Positions 8,079 to 15,184 of a stretch of DNA of 44,366 bases are shown here, one piece after another (position 1 is the first letter of the stretch; every line of letters begins with the position of its first letter). The DNA comes from Pseudarthrobacter sp. C4D7 (lineage in GTDB: Bacteria; Actinomycetota; Actinomycetes; Actinomycetales; Micrococcaceae). The DNA is taken from assembly GCF_013359725.1 (NCBI RefSeq), contig NZ_JABFMW010000030.1:1-44366 (forward strand). The letters run 5' to 3'. The notes below the pieces were generated by a model that made no database searches, had not been told where the DNA came from, and saw only the letters and a program-made list of their open reading frames with translations. Made by a program: the position numbers and the translations under genes.

Positions 8079-8225
8079 TCAGCCGAACAGCGCCGCCACC
8101 TGGGTCAGGGTCTGGAAGACGCCGTAAGCCAGCGGGATCCCCACCAGGATCCAGGCCACGACCAGCCTTCCGGTGGACTTGTTGACCGGCTGGTGGGCGC
8201 CGTGGGTGGGTGCGGTGCTGCTCAT
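8079..8225 (-). CDS. MFS transporter small subunit (48 aa)
   Basis: A 48-residue single-span membrane protein: a hydrophilic N-terminus (MSSTAPTHGAHQPVNK) then one hydrophobic helix (RLVVAWILVGIPLAYGVFQTL). It starts at 8225, one base after the stop of the OFA transporter, with GGAGG inside the transporter's last codons, so the two are almost certainly translated together. Such mini-proteins directly after OFA-type MFS genes are annotated as a small subunit of the transporter. It probably packs against the large protein in the membrane, but its effect on transport is unknown. A longer frame reaching 8312 is rejected because it lies inside the transporter gene. Confidence 0.85.
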   Translation of the reverse strand: MSSTAPTHGAHQPVNKSTGRLVVAWILVGIPLAYGVFQTLTQVAALFG

Positions 8226-8226
8226 G

Positions 8227-9612
8227 TCAGGCCTCCAAGGTGGATTTGTGCCGCTCGGGGCGGGATTCATGGAAACGGGCATCGACGGGCTTGACCAGCA
8301 GGTTGGCCACAAAGCCGACCACCAGCAGCGCCACCATGGTCAGCAGCGCCGGCTGGTAGGACGCCGCGTTGAGCTGCCCGGGCTTGCCCTGCGCATCCAG
8401 GATGCTGTTGACGATCAGTGGCCCGGCCACGCCCGCGGCGGACCAGGCAGTCAACAGCCGGCCGTGGATGGCGCCCACCTGGAACGTTCCGAACAGGTCC
8501 CGCAGGTAGGCCGGGACCGTGGCGAAGCCGCCCCCGTAGAAGGAAATGATGACGAAGGCGAGCGCCACGTACAGGGCAGTGGCGCTGGACCCGGCGAGCG
8601 CCAGCACCGTGTAGAGCACGGCGCCCACGCCCAGGTACACCATGTAGATCCGCTTGCGGCCCGTGATGTCGGACGTGGCGGACCAAGCGAACCGGCCGGA
8701 CATGTTGCCGATGGACAGCAGCCCCACGAAGCCCGCGGCCACGCCGGCGCTCACCAGGGACTTGCCGTCGGACTGCCGGAAGAAGTCCTGGATCATGGGC
8801 GCCGCCTGCTCCAGGATGCCGATGCCTGCCGTGACGTTGCAGAACAGGGCCACCCACACCAGCCAGAACTGACGGGTCTTGATGGCGTTCTTCGCCGAGA
8901 CGTTCTCGGTGGTCACCAGCTTGGCCGCCTTGACCTTGGAGGGGTCGAATCCGGCGGGCCGCCACCCGTCGGCCGGCACCCGGACCGTGAACGCACCGAA
9001 CAGCATGTAGACGAGATAGACGACGGCGAGGGTCAGGAAGAGCTTGCCCACGGCATCACCGCTGGCAACCCAGCCCTGGGCGCCGGAGTTGGGATCGTAC
9101 GCCTTGAGCAGGGCCTGCGAGACCGGACTGGCGATCAACGCCCCGCCGCCGAAGCCCATGATCGCCATGCCGGTGGCCAGGCCCGGCCGGTCCGGGAACC
9201 ACTTGATCAGCGTGGACACCGGCGAGATGTAGCCGATGCCCAGCCCGATGCCGCCCACTACGCCGTAGCCCAGGTACACCAGCCACAGCTGCCGGGTGAA
9301 GATGCCCACCGAGCCGATGAGGAAGCCGCCCACCCAGAACATCGCGGACGTGAACATGGCCTTGCGTGGGCCGTTGGTGTCCACCCAGGTGCCCATCACC
9401 GCGGCGGAAAGTCCCAGCATGACGATGGCGATGGAGAAGATCACGCCCACCTCGGTGAGGCTGGCACCGAAGTGCTTGACCAGCGCCGTCTTGTACACGC
9501 TGGTGGCGTACGCCTGGCCAATGCACAGATGGACGGCGAGCGCCGCCGGCGGGACCAGCCAGCGGTTGAAGCCCGGCGGGGCAATGGAGTGGTCACGGTC
9601 CAGGAAGCCCAT
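8227..9612 (-). CDS. OFA family MFS transporter (oxalate/formate antiporter-like)
   Basis: A 461-residue, 12-helix major facilitator of the oxalate/formate antiporter (OFA) family, located in the cytoplasmic membrane. The N-terminal FNRWLVPPAALAVHLCIGQAYATSV, the GxxxD/NGPRKAMF loop between helices 2 and 3, and GIGLGIGYISPVSTLIKWFPDRPGLATG are characteristic of the family. Substrates in the family are small carboxylates such as oxalate, formate or pyruvate; which one applies here cannot be told. The start at 9612 (MGFLDRDH) has AAGGGAA nearby; the in-frame extension upstream is not protein-like. A small-subunit gene follows one base after its stop. The 160 bases upstream separate it from the repeat protein. 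Confidence 0.9.
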   Translation of the reverse strand: MGFLDRDHSIAPPGFNRWLVPPAALAVHLCIGQAYATSVYKTALVKHFGASLTEVGVIFSIAIVMLGLSAAVMGTWVDTNGPRKAMFTSAMFWVGGFLIGSVGIFTRQLWLVYLGYGVVGGIGLGIGYISPVSTLIKWFPDRPGLATGMAIMGFGGGALIASPVSQALLKAYDPNSGAQGWVASGDAVGKLFLTLAVVYLVYMLFGAFTVRVPADGWRPAGFDPSKVKAAKLVTTENVSAKNAIKTRQFWLVWVALFCNVTAGIGILEQAAPMIQDFFRQSDGKSLVSAGVAAGFVGLLSIGNMSGRFAWSATSDITGRKRIYMVYLGVGAVLYTVLALAGSSATALYVALAFVIISFYGGGFATVPAYLRDLFGTFQVGAIHGRLLTAWSAAGVAGPLIVNSILDAQGKPGQLNAASYQPALLTMVALLVVGFVANLLVKPVDARFHESRPERHKSTLEA

Positions 9613-9774
9613 GGTTGATTCCCTTTGCTTGTCGATGACGTCGATGTCTGATCGATCCAGAGGCGAAAGGCCTGGTGTGCCGGGCCCTTGCCTTGGGCAA
9701 TCATCATGCAATTCATCAGCAAACGAACTATTGGCGCGCCGAGCGGTACCGGATTTACGGCGAACGGCGCGACC

Positions 9775-10650
9775 CTACGCCAGCTTCACCCAGTTCGCCT
9801 GCGCGGGGGTGCCGCCCACGGTGCAGAACCACAGGCTGGTGATCTCGACACCGCGCTGTTCCCGGTCCGGCCACACGGTGGCCAGCAGCTCCCCTGCCGT
9901 TGACCGCGGCAGCGCCAAGGGGTTTTCCATGCGGAGCGGAACCAGCAGGAGCTGGGCCATCTGCCGCGATTCCAGCACGGCGCCCTGCTCCCTGGGCGAG
10001 GACGCGATCACGCCGGGCCCATCCTGCCCTGTGGCCACCACGCCGGTCTGGCCGTCGCCAAGGAGCCCGGGTCCGGTCCCGGAGATGCCGTGCACCCCCG
10101 GCACTCCCCTGCCAAAAACGCCGGGCCCGTTCGCGCCGTCGCCACTGACGCCCGTTTCACCGCGGCCCAGCACGCCGGCCTTTTGCGACGCCTCGAAGGC
10201 GGTGTCGCGGGCAGTTGCCTGTTCGTAGCCCACCACGCCGTTCTGGCCTGACCCGAACACCCCGGCGTTGGTGGTGCCGCCGACGCCCAGCAGCCCGGCG
10301 CCCACGGAAGCTTCCAGCGGTTTGTCCCGGGCGGCCTCGTGCACATAGCCCACGGCGCCGTTGCGTCCCTGCGCCACCAGGCCATTTCCGGCGGGGATGG
10401 TTCCGATCGCACCGCCGGTGGGGAACGCCACCGTGCCCTTGGCATGGATCCCGTCCACACCGTGGGGCGTGGAGACCAGGACTTTGTCTCCCTTGGTGGA
10501 GACGTTGAGCACGAAGTCCTCGGCGTACCCTCCCGGCGCGTTGTCGCCGTTGGTGGCGACAAGCAAGGTCCGTTCCTCGCTCTCGTTGGTCCGGCCCACC
10601 ACCATGTCGTCACCGGATTCATCTGCTCCGCCAGCCATCATCCACCTCAT
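9775..10650 (-). CDS. Glycine-rich repeat protein, possible beta-helix
   Basis: About 291 residues. After an acidic start (MAGGADESGDDMVVG) the middle, residues about 70-220, is built of degenerate G-V-x-G-x-G units such as GVFGSGQNGVVGY, GVLGRGETGVSGDG and GPGVFGRGVPGVHG. Between them stand DKPLEAS/DTAFEAS-like insertions that recur at about 30-residue spacing. This pattern is seen in right-handed beta-helix or tail-fibre-like proteins. The C-terminal part (LLLVPLRMENPLALPRS to VKLA) is non-repetitive. There is no signal peptide or membrane helix, so location is unclear. The start is uncertain among ATGs at 10650, 10641 and 10638; GAGGTGG lies just before the last. Function unknown. Confidence 0.7.
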   Translation of the reverse strand: MRWMMAGGADESGDDMVVGRTNESEERTLLVATNGDNAPGGYAEDFVLNVSTKGDKVLVSTPHGVDGIHAKGTVAFPTGGAIGTIPAGNGLVAQGRNGAVGYVHEAARDKPLEASVGAGLLGVGGTTNAGVFGSGQNGVVGYEQATARDTAFEASQKAGVLGRGETGVSGDGANGPGVFGRGVPGVHGISGTGPGLLGDGQTGVVATGQDGPGVIASSPREQGAVLESRQMAQLLLVPLRMENPLALPRSTAGELLATVWPDREQRGVEITSLWFCTVGGTPAQANWVKLA

Positions 10651-10814
10651 TTCTGCCGGGACCGGGTGGGTGACCGCGACGCGGAGACCAGAATGCCAGC
10701 CGGTCAGGTGAGAGCCATTGTGCGCCCGGCTCCAGCGTGCCCACAACCGCCCGGCGGGCGCGCCGTTGTAGGTTGTACGGGACTCTCAGTTACCTCAACC
10801 GGGGCAGGTATTGG

Positions 10815-12491
10815 ATGGACGCGGACGTCATCATCATCGGCGGCGGGCTGGCCGGGCTTGTAGCAGGCACCGAGCTGGTGCGCGCCGGCAAGCGCGTGGC
10901 CATCGTGGACCAGGAGAACGCCGCCAACCTGGGCGGCCAGGCGTTCTGGTCACTCGGCGGGCTCTTCCTGGTGGACACCCCTATGCAGCGCCGGCTGGGC
11001 GTCAAAGACTCTGTTGAGCTTGCGTGGCAGGACTGGCAGGGATCGGCGCAGTGGGACCGGTTCGCCGGCCCGCACCCGGAGGATGAGTGGGCGCAGCAGT
11101 GGGGCCGTGCCTACGTGGAGTTTGCCGCCGGTGAGAAGCGGGCGTGGCTGCAGGAGCAGGGCGTCCGGTTCACCCCGCTGGTGGGGTGGGCGGAGCGCGG
11201 CGACGGCCGGGCCGGCGGCCACGGCAACTCGGTCCCCCGCTTCCACGTCCCGTGGGGCACGGGCACCGGGGTTTCCGAACCCTTCGCGGACAAGGCCCGC
11301 GCAGCAGCTGCGGCGGGCAGCATCAGGTTTTTCTTCCGGCACCGGGTGGACGGCTTAACGTACGACGGCGGCACGGTCACCGGGGTGCGGGGCTCGGTGC
11401 TGGCACCGGATGACTCCCCGCGCGGGGTGTCCTCCAGCCGGGACGTTGTTGAGGAATTCGAGCTGCACGCCCAGGCGGTGGTGGTGGCGTCCGGCGGGAT
11501 CGGCGGGAACCACGAGCAGGTGCGCCGCTGGTGGCCGGAGCGGCTGGGGACGCCGCCGGCGAAAATGGTCACCGGCGTGCCGCAGCACGTGGACGGCAGG
11601 ATGCTGGACATCGCGGACGGGTCGGGAGTGCGGCTGGTGAACCGGGACCGCATGTGGCACTACACCGAGGGAATCCAAAACTGGGCCCCCATCTGGCCGG
11701 GCCACGCCATCCGGATCCTGCCGGGACCGTCGTCGCTGTGGTTCGATGCCCTGGGCCGCCGGCTCCCCTCCCCCGCGCTTCCCGGATACGACACCCTGGG
11801 CACTCTGCGCCTCCTGCGGACCACCCCTGACATCCAGCAGTACAGCCATTCGTGGTTCATCCTCAACCAGCGGATGATCGAAAAGGAATTTGCCCTCTCC
11901 GGCTCCGAACAGAATCCGGACATCACCAACCGGGACCTCAAACTGCTGCTGCGCACCAGGCTGGGCCGCGGCGCATCCGGTCCCATCGAGGCGTTCAAGG
12001 AGCACGGCGCCGACTTTGTGGTGGCCGACAACCTGGCGGACCTGGTTCGAGGGATGAACGGGCTGACAGAGGAGCCGCTGCTGGACCCTGGGCACCTCCG
12101 GCGGCAGATCGAGGAGCGGGACGCCGAAATACGGAACCCTTATTCCAAGGATGCCCAGGTGACGGGCATCCGGAACAGCCGCCGCTTTTTGGGAGACCGG
12201 CTTTTCCGGACCGTGAAGCCGCACCGGATCCTGGACCCGGCCGCCGGCCCGCTGATCGCCGTCCGGCTGCACGTGGTGACGCGGAAAAGCCTGGGCGGGA
12301 TCCAGACAAACCTGTCCGGCCAGGCCCTGGGGGAAAACGGCGCTGCCGTTCCCGGGCTCTACGCCGCCGGGGAGGCTGCGGGCTTCGGCGGCGGGGGCGC
12401 CCACGGGTACAACGCGCTCGAGGGCACCTTTCTGGGTGGCTGCATCTTCACCGGCCTGACCGTGGGACGGTCCCTGGCGCAGGTGCTGTAA
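10815..12491 (+). CDS. FAD-binding dehydrogenase (fumarate reductase/KstD-like flavoprotein)
   Basis: A 558-residue flavoprotein of the FAD-binding-2 superfamily. The N-terminal dinucleotide fold DADVIIIGGGLAGLVAGTELV is followed by an Ala/Asn/Gly substrate-side motif (NLGGQAFWSLGG). VVVASGGIGGNHEQVR is the second FAD contact. The C-terminal GLYAAGEAAGFGGGGAHGYNALEGTFLGGCIFTG is the typical FAD-closing segment. The family includes 3-ketosteroid dehydrogenases and fumarate reductases, but this subgroup is usually left as 'FAD-binding dehydrogenase' with unknown substrate. The start at 10815 opens exactly at the flavin fold. Its 3' end overlaps the opposing acetyltransferase gene by 44 bases. 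Cytoplasmic, with no signal peptide. Confidence 0.88.
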   Translation: MDADVIIIGGGLAGLVAGTELVRAGKRVAIVDQENAANLGGQAFWSLGGLFLVDTPMQRRLGVKDSVELAWQDWQGSAQWDRFAGPHPEDEWAQQWGRAYVEFAAGEKRAWLQEQGVRFTPLVGWAERGDGRAGGHGNSVPRFHVPWGTGTGVSEPFADKARAAAAAGSIRFFFRHRVDGLTYDGGTVTGVRGSVLAPDDSPRGVSSSRDVVEEFELHAQAVVVASGGIGGNHEQVRRWWPERLGTPPAKMVTGVPQHVDGRMLDIADGSGVRLVNRDRMWHYTEGIQNWAPIWPGHAIRILPGPSSLWFDALGRRLPSPALPGYDTLGTLRLLRTTPDIQQYSHSWFILNQRMIEKEFALSGSEQNPDITNRDLKLLLRTRLGRGASGPIEAFKEHGADFVVADNLADLVRGMNGLTEEPLLDPGHLRRQIEERDAEIRNPYSKDAQVTGIRNSRRFLGDRLFRTVKPHRILDPAAGPLIAVRLHVVTRKSLGGIQTNLSGQALGENGAAVPGLYAAGEAAGFGGGGAHGYNALEGTFLGGCIFTGLTVGRSLAQVL

Positions 12492-12984
12492 GCCGCCCCC
12501 GCACCAGCCGGAATTCAGGCAGCGCCTCCCACTCGGGCGGGAGGGTGTTGCGCTTCCCGTCCGGCCGGAACCCCTGCTTCAGATAGAAAGCCAAGGCGCG
12601 GGGATTGCCTTCCAGCACCCACAGGTATGTGGGAGCGGGGCCGACGGCGGCGCTCACCAGCGCTGCCCCCAGGCCAGTCCCATAGGTCCGTCGGAGGGTG
12701 TAGATCGAGTACAGTTCCAGCGCTTCAGGGGCATCATCCTCGCGTCCGGGACCGGCGTCTGCGTAGCCCACCAGCTGGTTGGCGGCGTCGAACGCAAGGA
12801 TGCGCGGCTCGTCGGAGTCCAGGAAAGCCCGACGCCGTTCCACACGTTCCGGGATGGCCGCCCTGCGCCGGCGGAAGAACTCCGGCGACAGCAGGTGGGG
12901 GTAGCACTCCTCGTGCGCCTGCGTCTGCATGAGCACCACGGTTTCGGCATCCTCCGGATTGGCCTGGCGAAGGTGAAAGTCCAT
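12448..12984 (-). CDS. GNAT family N-acetyltransferase
   Basis: A 178-residue acetyl-CoA-dependent acyltransferase. The N-terminal MDFHLRQANPEDAETVVLM is the usual GNAT opening. The core strand and acetyl-CoA loop are LELYSIYTLRRTYGTGLGAALVSAAV, with R-x-Y-G-T-G-L-G standing for the Q/RxxGxG/A motif. LWVLEGNPRALAFYLKQGFRPDG is the conserved C-terminal motif B. Substrate unknown. The start at 12984 is preceded by TAGGCT exactly six bases upstream and no ribosome-binding site, so the mRNA is probably leaderless. It is divergent from the channel gene and overlaps the flavoprotein gene tail to tail. Confidence 0.92.
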   Translation of the reverse strand: MDFHLRQANPEDAETVVLMQTQAHEECYPHLLSPEFFRRRRAAIPERVERRRAFLDSDEPRILAFDAANQLVGYADAGPGREDDAPEALELYSIYTLRRTYGTGLGAALVSAAVGPAPTYLWVLEGNPRALAFYLKQGFRPDGKRNTLPPEWEALPEFRLVRGRLTAPAPGTVPRSGR

Positions 12985-12990
12985 GGCGCC

Positions 12991-12996
12991 AGCCTA
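12991..12996 (-). promoter_or_regulatory. Leaderless -10 box of the GNAT gene
   Basis: TAGGCT fits the TANNNT -10 pattern of Actinobacteria and ends six bases before the ATG, which would place the transcript start at or next to the A of the start codon. Confidence 0.5.
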
Positions 12997-13039
12997 GCGA
13001 GCGGCCCGCACACTCCCCGGCACTCGATCCTGCGGCACC

Positions 13040-13045
13040 TAAGAT
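13040..13045 (+). promoter_or_regulatory. Leaderless -10 box of the channel gene
   Basis: TAAGAT fits TANNNT and ends five bases before the ATG at 13051. GAGG overlaps the same gap, so a very short leader with its own ribosome-binding site is the alternative. Confidence 0.45.
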
Positions 13046-13050
13046 GAGGC

Positions 13051-13947
13051 ATGAACTTCGAGGGCGTGCTGTTGACGGCGGTTGGCGCGGCGCTGATCCT
13101 GCTGATGATCGCCGACGTCTTCCTGACGCTGCTGTACCCGCACGGTTCGGGGCCGGTGGGCCGCACCATAATGCGCGTGTTCTGGCTGGGGTCGAAGAAA
13201 GTCAGGGGCGGGGCTTCGTCCGCCGCGGCGCCATTGGCCATGGCGGCCGTCATTGCCGCCTGGGCCGGCCTTGCCGCCGTGGGCTGGGCGCTGCTGTACC
13301 TCCCCCACCTGCCGGACGGCTTTTCCTATTCGAACGGCATCCCCCGCCAGGCCGATTTTGCCGAGGCCCTCTACGTCTCGCTGGTGGCCCTCTCCACCGC
13401 AGGGTTCGGCGAAATCGTGGCCGTCCATCCGCTCCTCAGGCTGGTCATGGCGTTCCAGGCGGTGGCCGGTTTTGGCCTGCTCACCGCCACCGTGTCCTGG
13501 ATCCTGCAGACGTACCCGGCACTCAGCCGGCGCCGGGCGCTGGCCCACCAGCTGAACCTGTTCCGGGAAGCAGCGGGGCCCGCCGGCATCGCCTCGCTGG
13601 AGGCGGGCCACGCCGCGGGATTGCTGGAATCGATGGCGGAGAACGTGGCAGCGGTGAGCATCGATCTCCTGTCCTTCAACGAGACCTACTACTTCCACGA
13701 GGCCGAGCAGCGTGGGTCGCTGCCGGCCACCCTTGCGTACGCCCACCGGCTGGCCTCCGACGCCCAGGCCGGCAGCAACGCGGAACTGCAGTTTGCCGGC
13801 CGGATGCTCAGCGCGGCCCTGGATGACCTGGCGGAAGTGCTGCGCGGAAAATTCGGCCATGAGGGCGACACCTCGTCCGATGTCTTCGACCACTACGAAC
13901 TCCATCACCGGCACCGCAAGTCCCGGGCCCGCGAACGTAATCCTTGA
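13051..13947 (+). CDS. Two-TM potassium channel family protein
   Basis: A 298-residue membrane protein with a short channel module in the first 150 residues. Helices lie at about 5-28 and 58-80, followed by a pore loop YVSLVALSTAGFGEIVAVHP and a final helix (LLRLVMAFQAVAGFGLLTATV). The selectivity filter reads TAGFGE rather than the usual TVGYGD, which still fits the ion-channel-2 family but leaves K+ selectivity unproven. The remaining 140 residues are a soluble, mostly helical C-terminal domain with a His/Arg-rich tail (HYELHHRHRKSR); it lacks an obvious RCK nucleotide-binding motif. Probable cation channel in the cytoplasmic membrane. It has its own promoter divergent from the acetyltransferase. 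Confidence 0.8.
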   Translation: MNFEGVLLTAVGAALILLMIADVFLTLLYPHGSGPVGRTIMRVFWLGSKKVRGGASSAAAPLAMAAVIAAWAGLAAVGWALLYLPHLPDGFSYSNGIPRQADFAEALYVSLVALSTAGFGEIVAVHPLLRLVMAFQAVAGFGLLTATVSWILQTYPALSRRRALAHQLNLFREAAGPAGIASLEAGHAAGLLESMAENVAAVSIDLLSFNETYYFHEAEQRGSLPATLAYAHRLASDAQAGSNAELQFAGRMLSAALDDLAEVLRGKFGHEGDTSSDVFDHYELHHRHRKSRARERNP

Positions 13948-13961
13948 GGCGGCCCGGCAGG

Positions 13962-14978
13962 TCACCTCCGCGGACCGGATGACTCCCGCACGATGAGGTC
14001 GCAGTCAACGATGCGGGTACCCGGCCGGGGCTGCCCGTCCAGGGCCGCCAGCAGGGCCTCACCGGCGCGCCGGCCAATGGCGGAAAGGTTCAGGTCCACG
14101 CTGGAAAGATGCGGCCGGTACCCGTCAGTGAACGGGGACCAGTTGTCCACCCCGATCAGCGCCACGTCGTCAGGGATCGACCGGCCGTGCCGCTCCAGCT
14201 CGTAGGCGGCGCCCCGGGCAATCTGGTCGCTGCCGCAGAAAATGGCATCCACGTCCGGGTGGTTGGCGAGCAGCGCACGCACCCCGTTGTGGCCCCATTC
14301 CTCACTCCAGCTTCCGTACCAGACATCCCCCACGGGCTCCAGCCCCTGGTCAGCCATGGCGGCCAGGAAGCCTTCCGCGCGCAGGGCAGCGGACGCATGG
14401 TTCTCCAGGCCCGTGATGTGCGCGATCCGTCGCCTGCCGGTCTTCACCAAATGGTCCACGGCGCGGCGCGCGCCGCCGCGTTCGTCGGCGGTGACGGAGC
14501 AGTCCTGCGGATCGGTGGAGGGCGCGAAGGCGTAGATGACCGGAACGGGCAGGTTTTCCCCGAGCGGTGTCCGCGGGTCCACTTTGCGCCCGACAGCAAT
14601 GATCCCGTCCACCTGCCGCGCCAGGAGCGTGCGGAGGTAGTGCTGTTCACGGATGGGATCGTCCCGGCTGTCGCAAAGGAAGCAGAGCATTTCGCCCAGG
14701 CCCAGGGCGTCCTCCACCCCGCGCAGTATGGGGATGCTGAAACGGCCGTAGCTGTCGGTGGTGATGACCCCGACGGTGTAGGTCCTGCCGCTGCGGATGC
14801 TTCGCGCTGCGCCATTGGGCAACCAGCCAACCTCTTCCGCCGCCGCGCGGACACGCAGCCGGGTGGACTCCCGCAGCTGGCCTGTACCGTTCAAGGCCTT
14901 CGACACTGTTCCAGTCGATACCCCGGCGAGAGCGGCAACTGCCGCTATGCCGGAATTACGGAAACTATTTTCCGACAT
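13962..14978 (-). CDS. LacI family transcriptional regulator
   Basis: A 338-residue regulator. The N-terminal helix-turn-helix IAAVAALAGVSTGTVSKALNGTGQLRESTRLRV is a canonical LacI-family head, followed by the hinge GWLPNGAARSIRSGRTYTVGVI. The rest is a periplasmic-binding-protein-like sugar pocket, with DGIIAVGRK, GARRAVDHLVKTGRRRIAHITG and DVALIGVDNWSPF as family landmarks. The start is set at 14978 because GAGGGGAAA precedes that ATG; an in-frame ATG at 15002 lacks a site. It is divergent from the GH127/ABC operon and presumably represses it, with an arabinose-containing oligosaccharide as the likely inducer (inferred). Confidence 0.93.
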   Translation of the reverse strand: MSENSFRNSGIAAVAALAGVSTGTVSKALNGTGQLRESTRLRVRAAAEEVGWLPNGAARSIRSGRTYTVGVITTDSYGRFSIPILRGVEDALGLGEMLCFLCDSRDDPIREQHYLRTLLARQVDGIIAVGRKVDPRTPLGENLPVPVIYAFAPSTDPQDCSVTADERGGARRAVDHLVKTGRRRIAHITGLENHASAALRAEGFLAAMADQGLEPVGDVWYGSWSEEWGHNGVRALLANHPDVDAIFCGSDQIARGAAYELERHGRSIPDDVALIGVDNWSPFTDGYRPHLSSVDLNLSAIGRRAGEALLAALDGQPRPGTRIVDCDLIVRESSGPRR

Positions 14979-15060
14979 GCTTTCCCCTCTTGGCGCGGGC
15001 ATTCCAACTGCCCCGGCGGCAAATTTCGCTCGTAATCCTTGTTCAGCCTATCAGAAACCG

Positions 15061-15090
15061 TTGACACGTGAGACGCAGGTCACTTAGAGT
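15061..15090 (+). promoter_or_regulatory. Promoter of the GH127/ABC operon
   Basis: A perfect -35 TTGACA (15061-15066) is followed after 18 bases by TAGAGT (15085-15090), leaving a leader of about 85 bases. The spacer begins with a CACGTG palindrome (15065-15070) whose central CpG would suit a LacI-family operator, overlapping the -35. The promoter looks good; the operator call is weak. Confidence 0.6.
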
Positions 15091-15184
15091 CGGGCTTCGG
15101 AAGACGATTTCCTGATTTTCCGTTTCCGGCCTTTCCGGATTCCGCCGCATCACCCTTCGATTCAGACTACGGAAGAGATCATTG

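Noticed and set aside
8173..9618. Plus-strand open frame opposite the OFA transporter
   Set aside because: Hydrophilic shadow of a membrane-protein gene; no independent evidence.
9720..9745. Less GC-rich sequence between the transporter and repeat-protein genes considered as an attachment site
   Set aside because: No integrase, no tRNA and no duplicated flanks were found.
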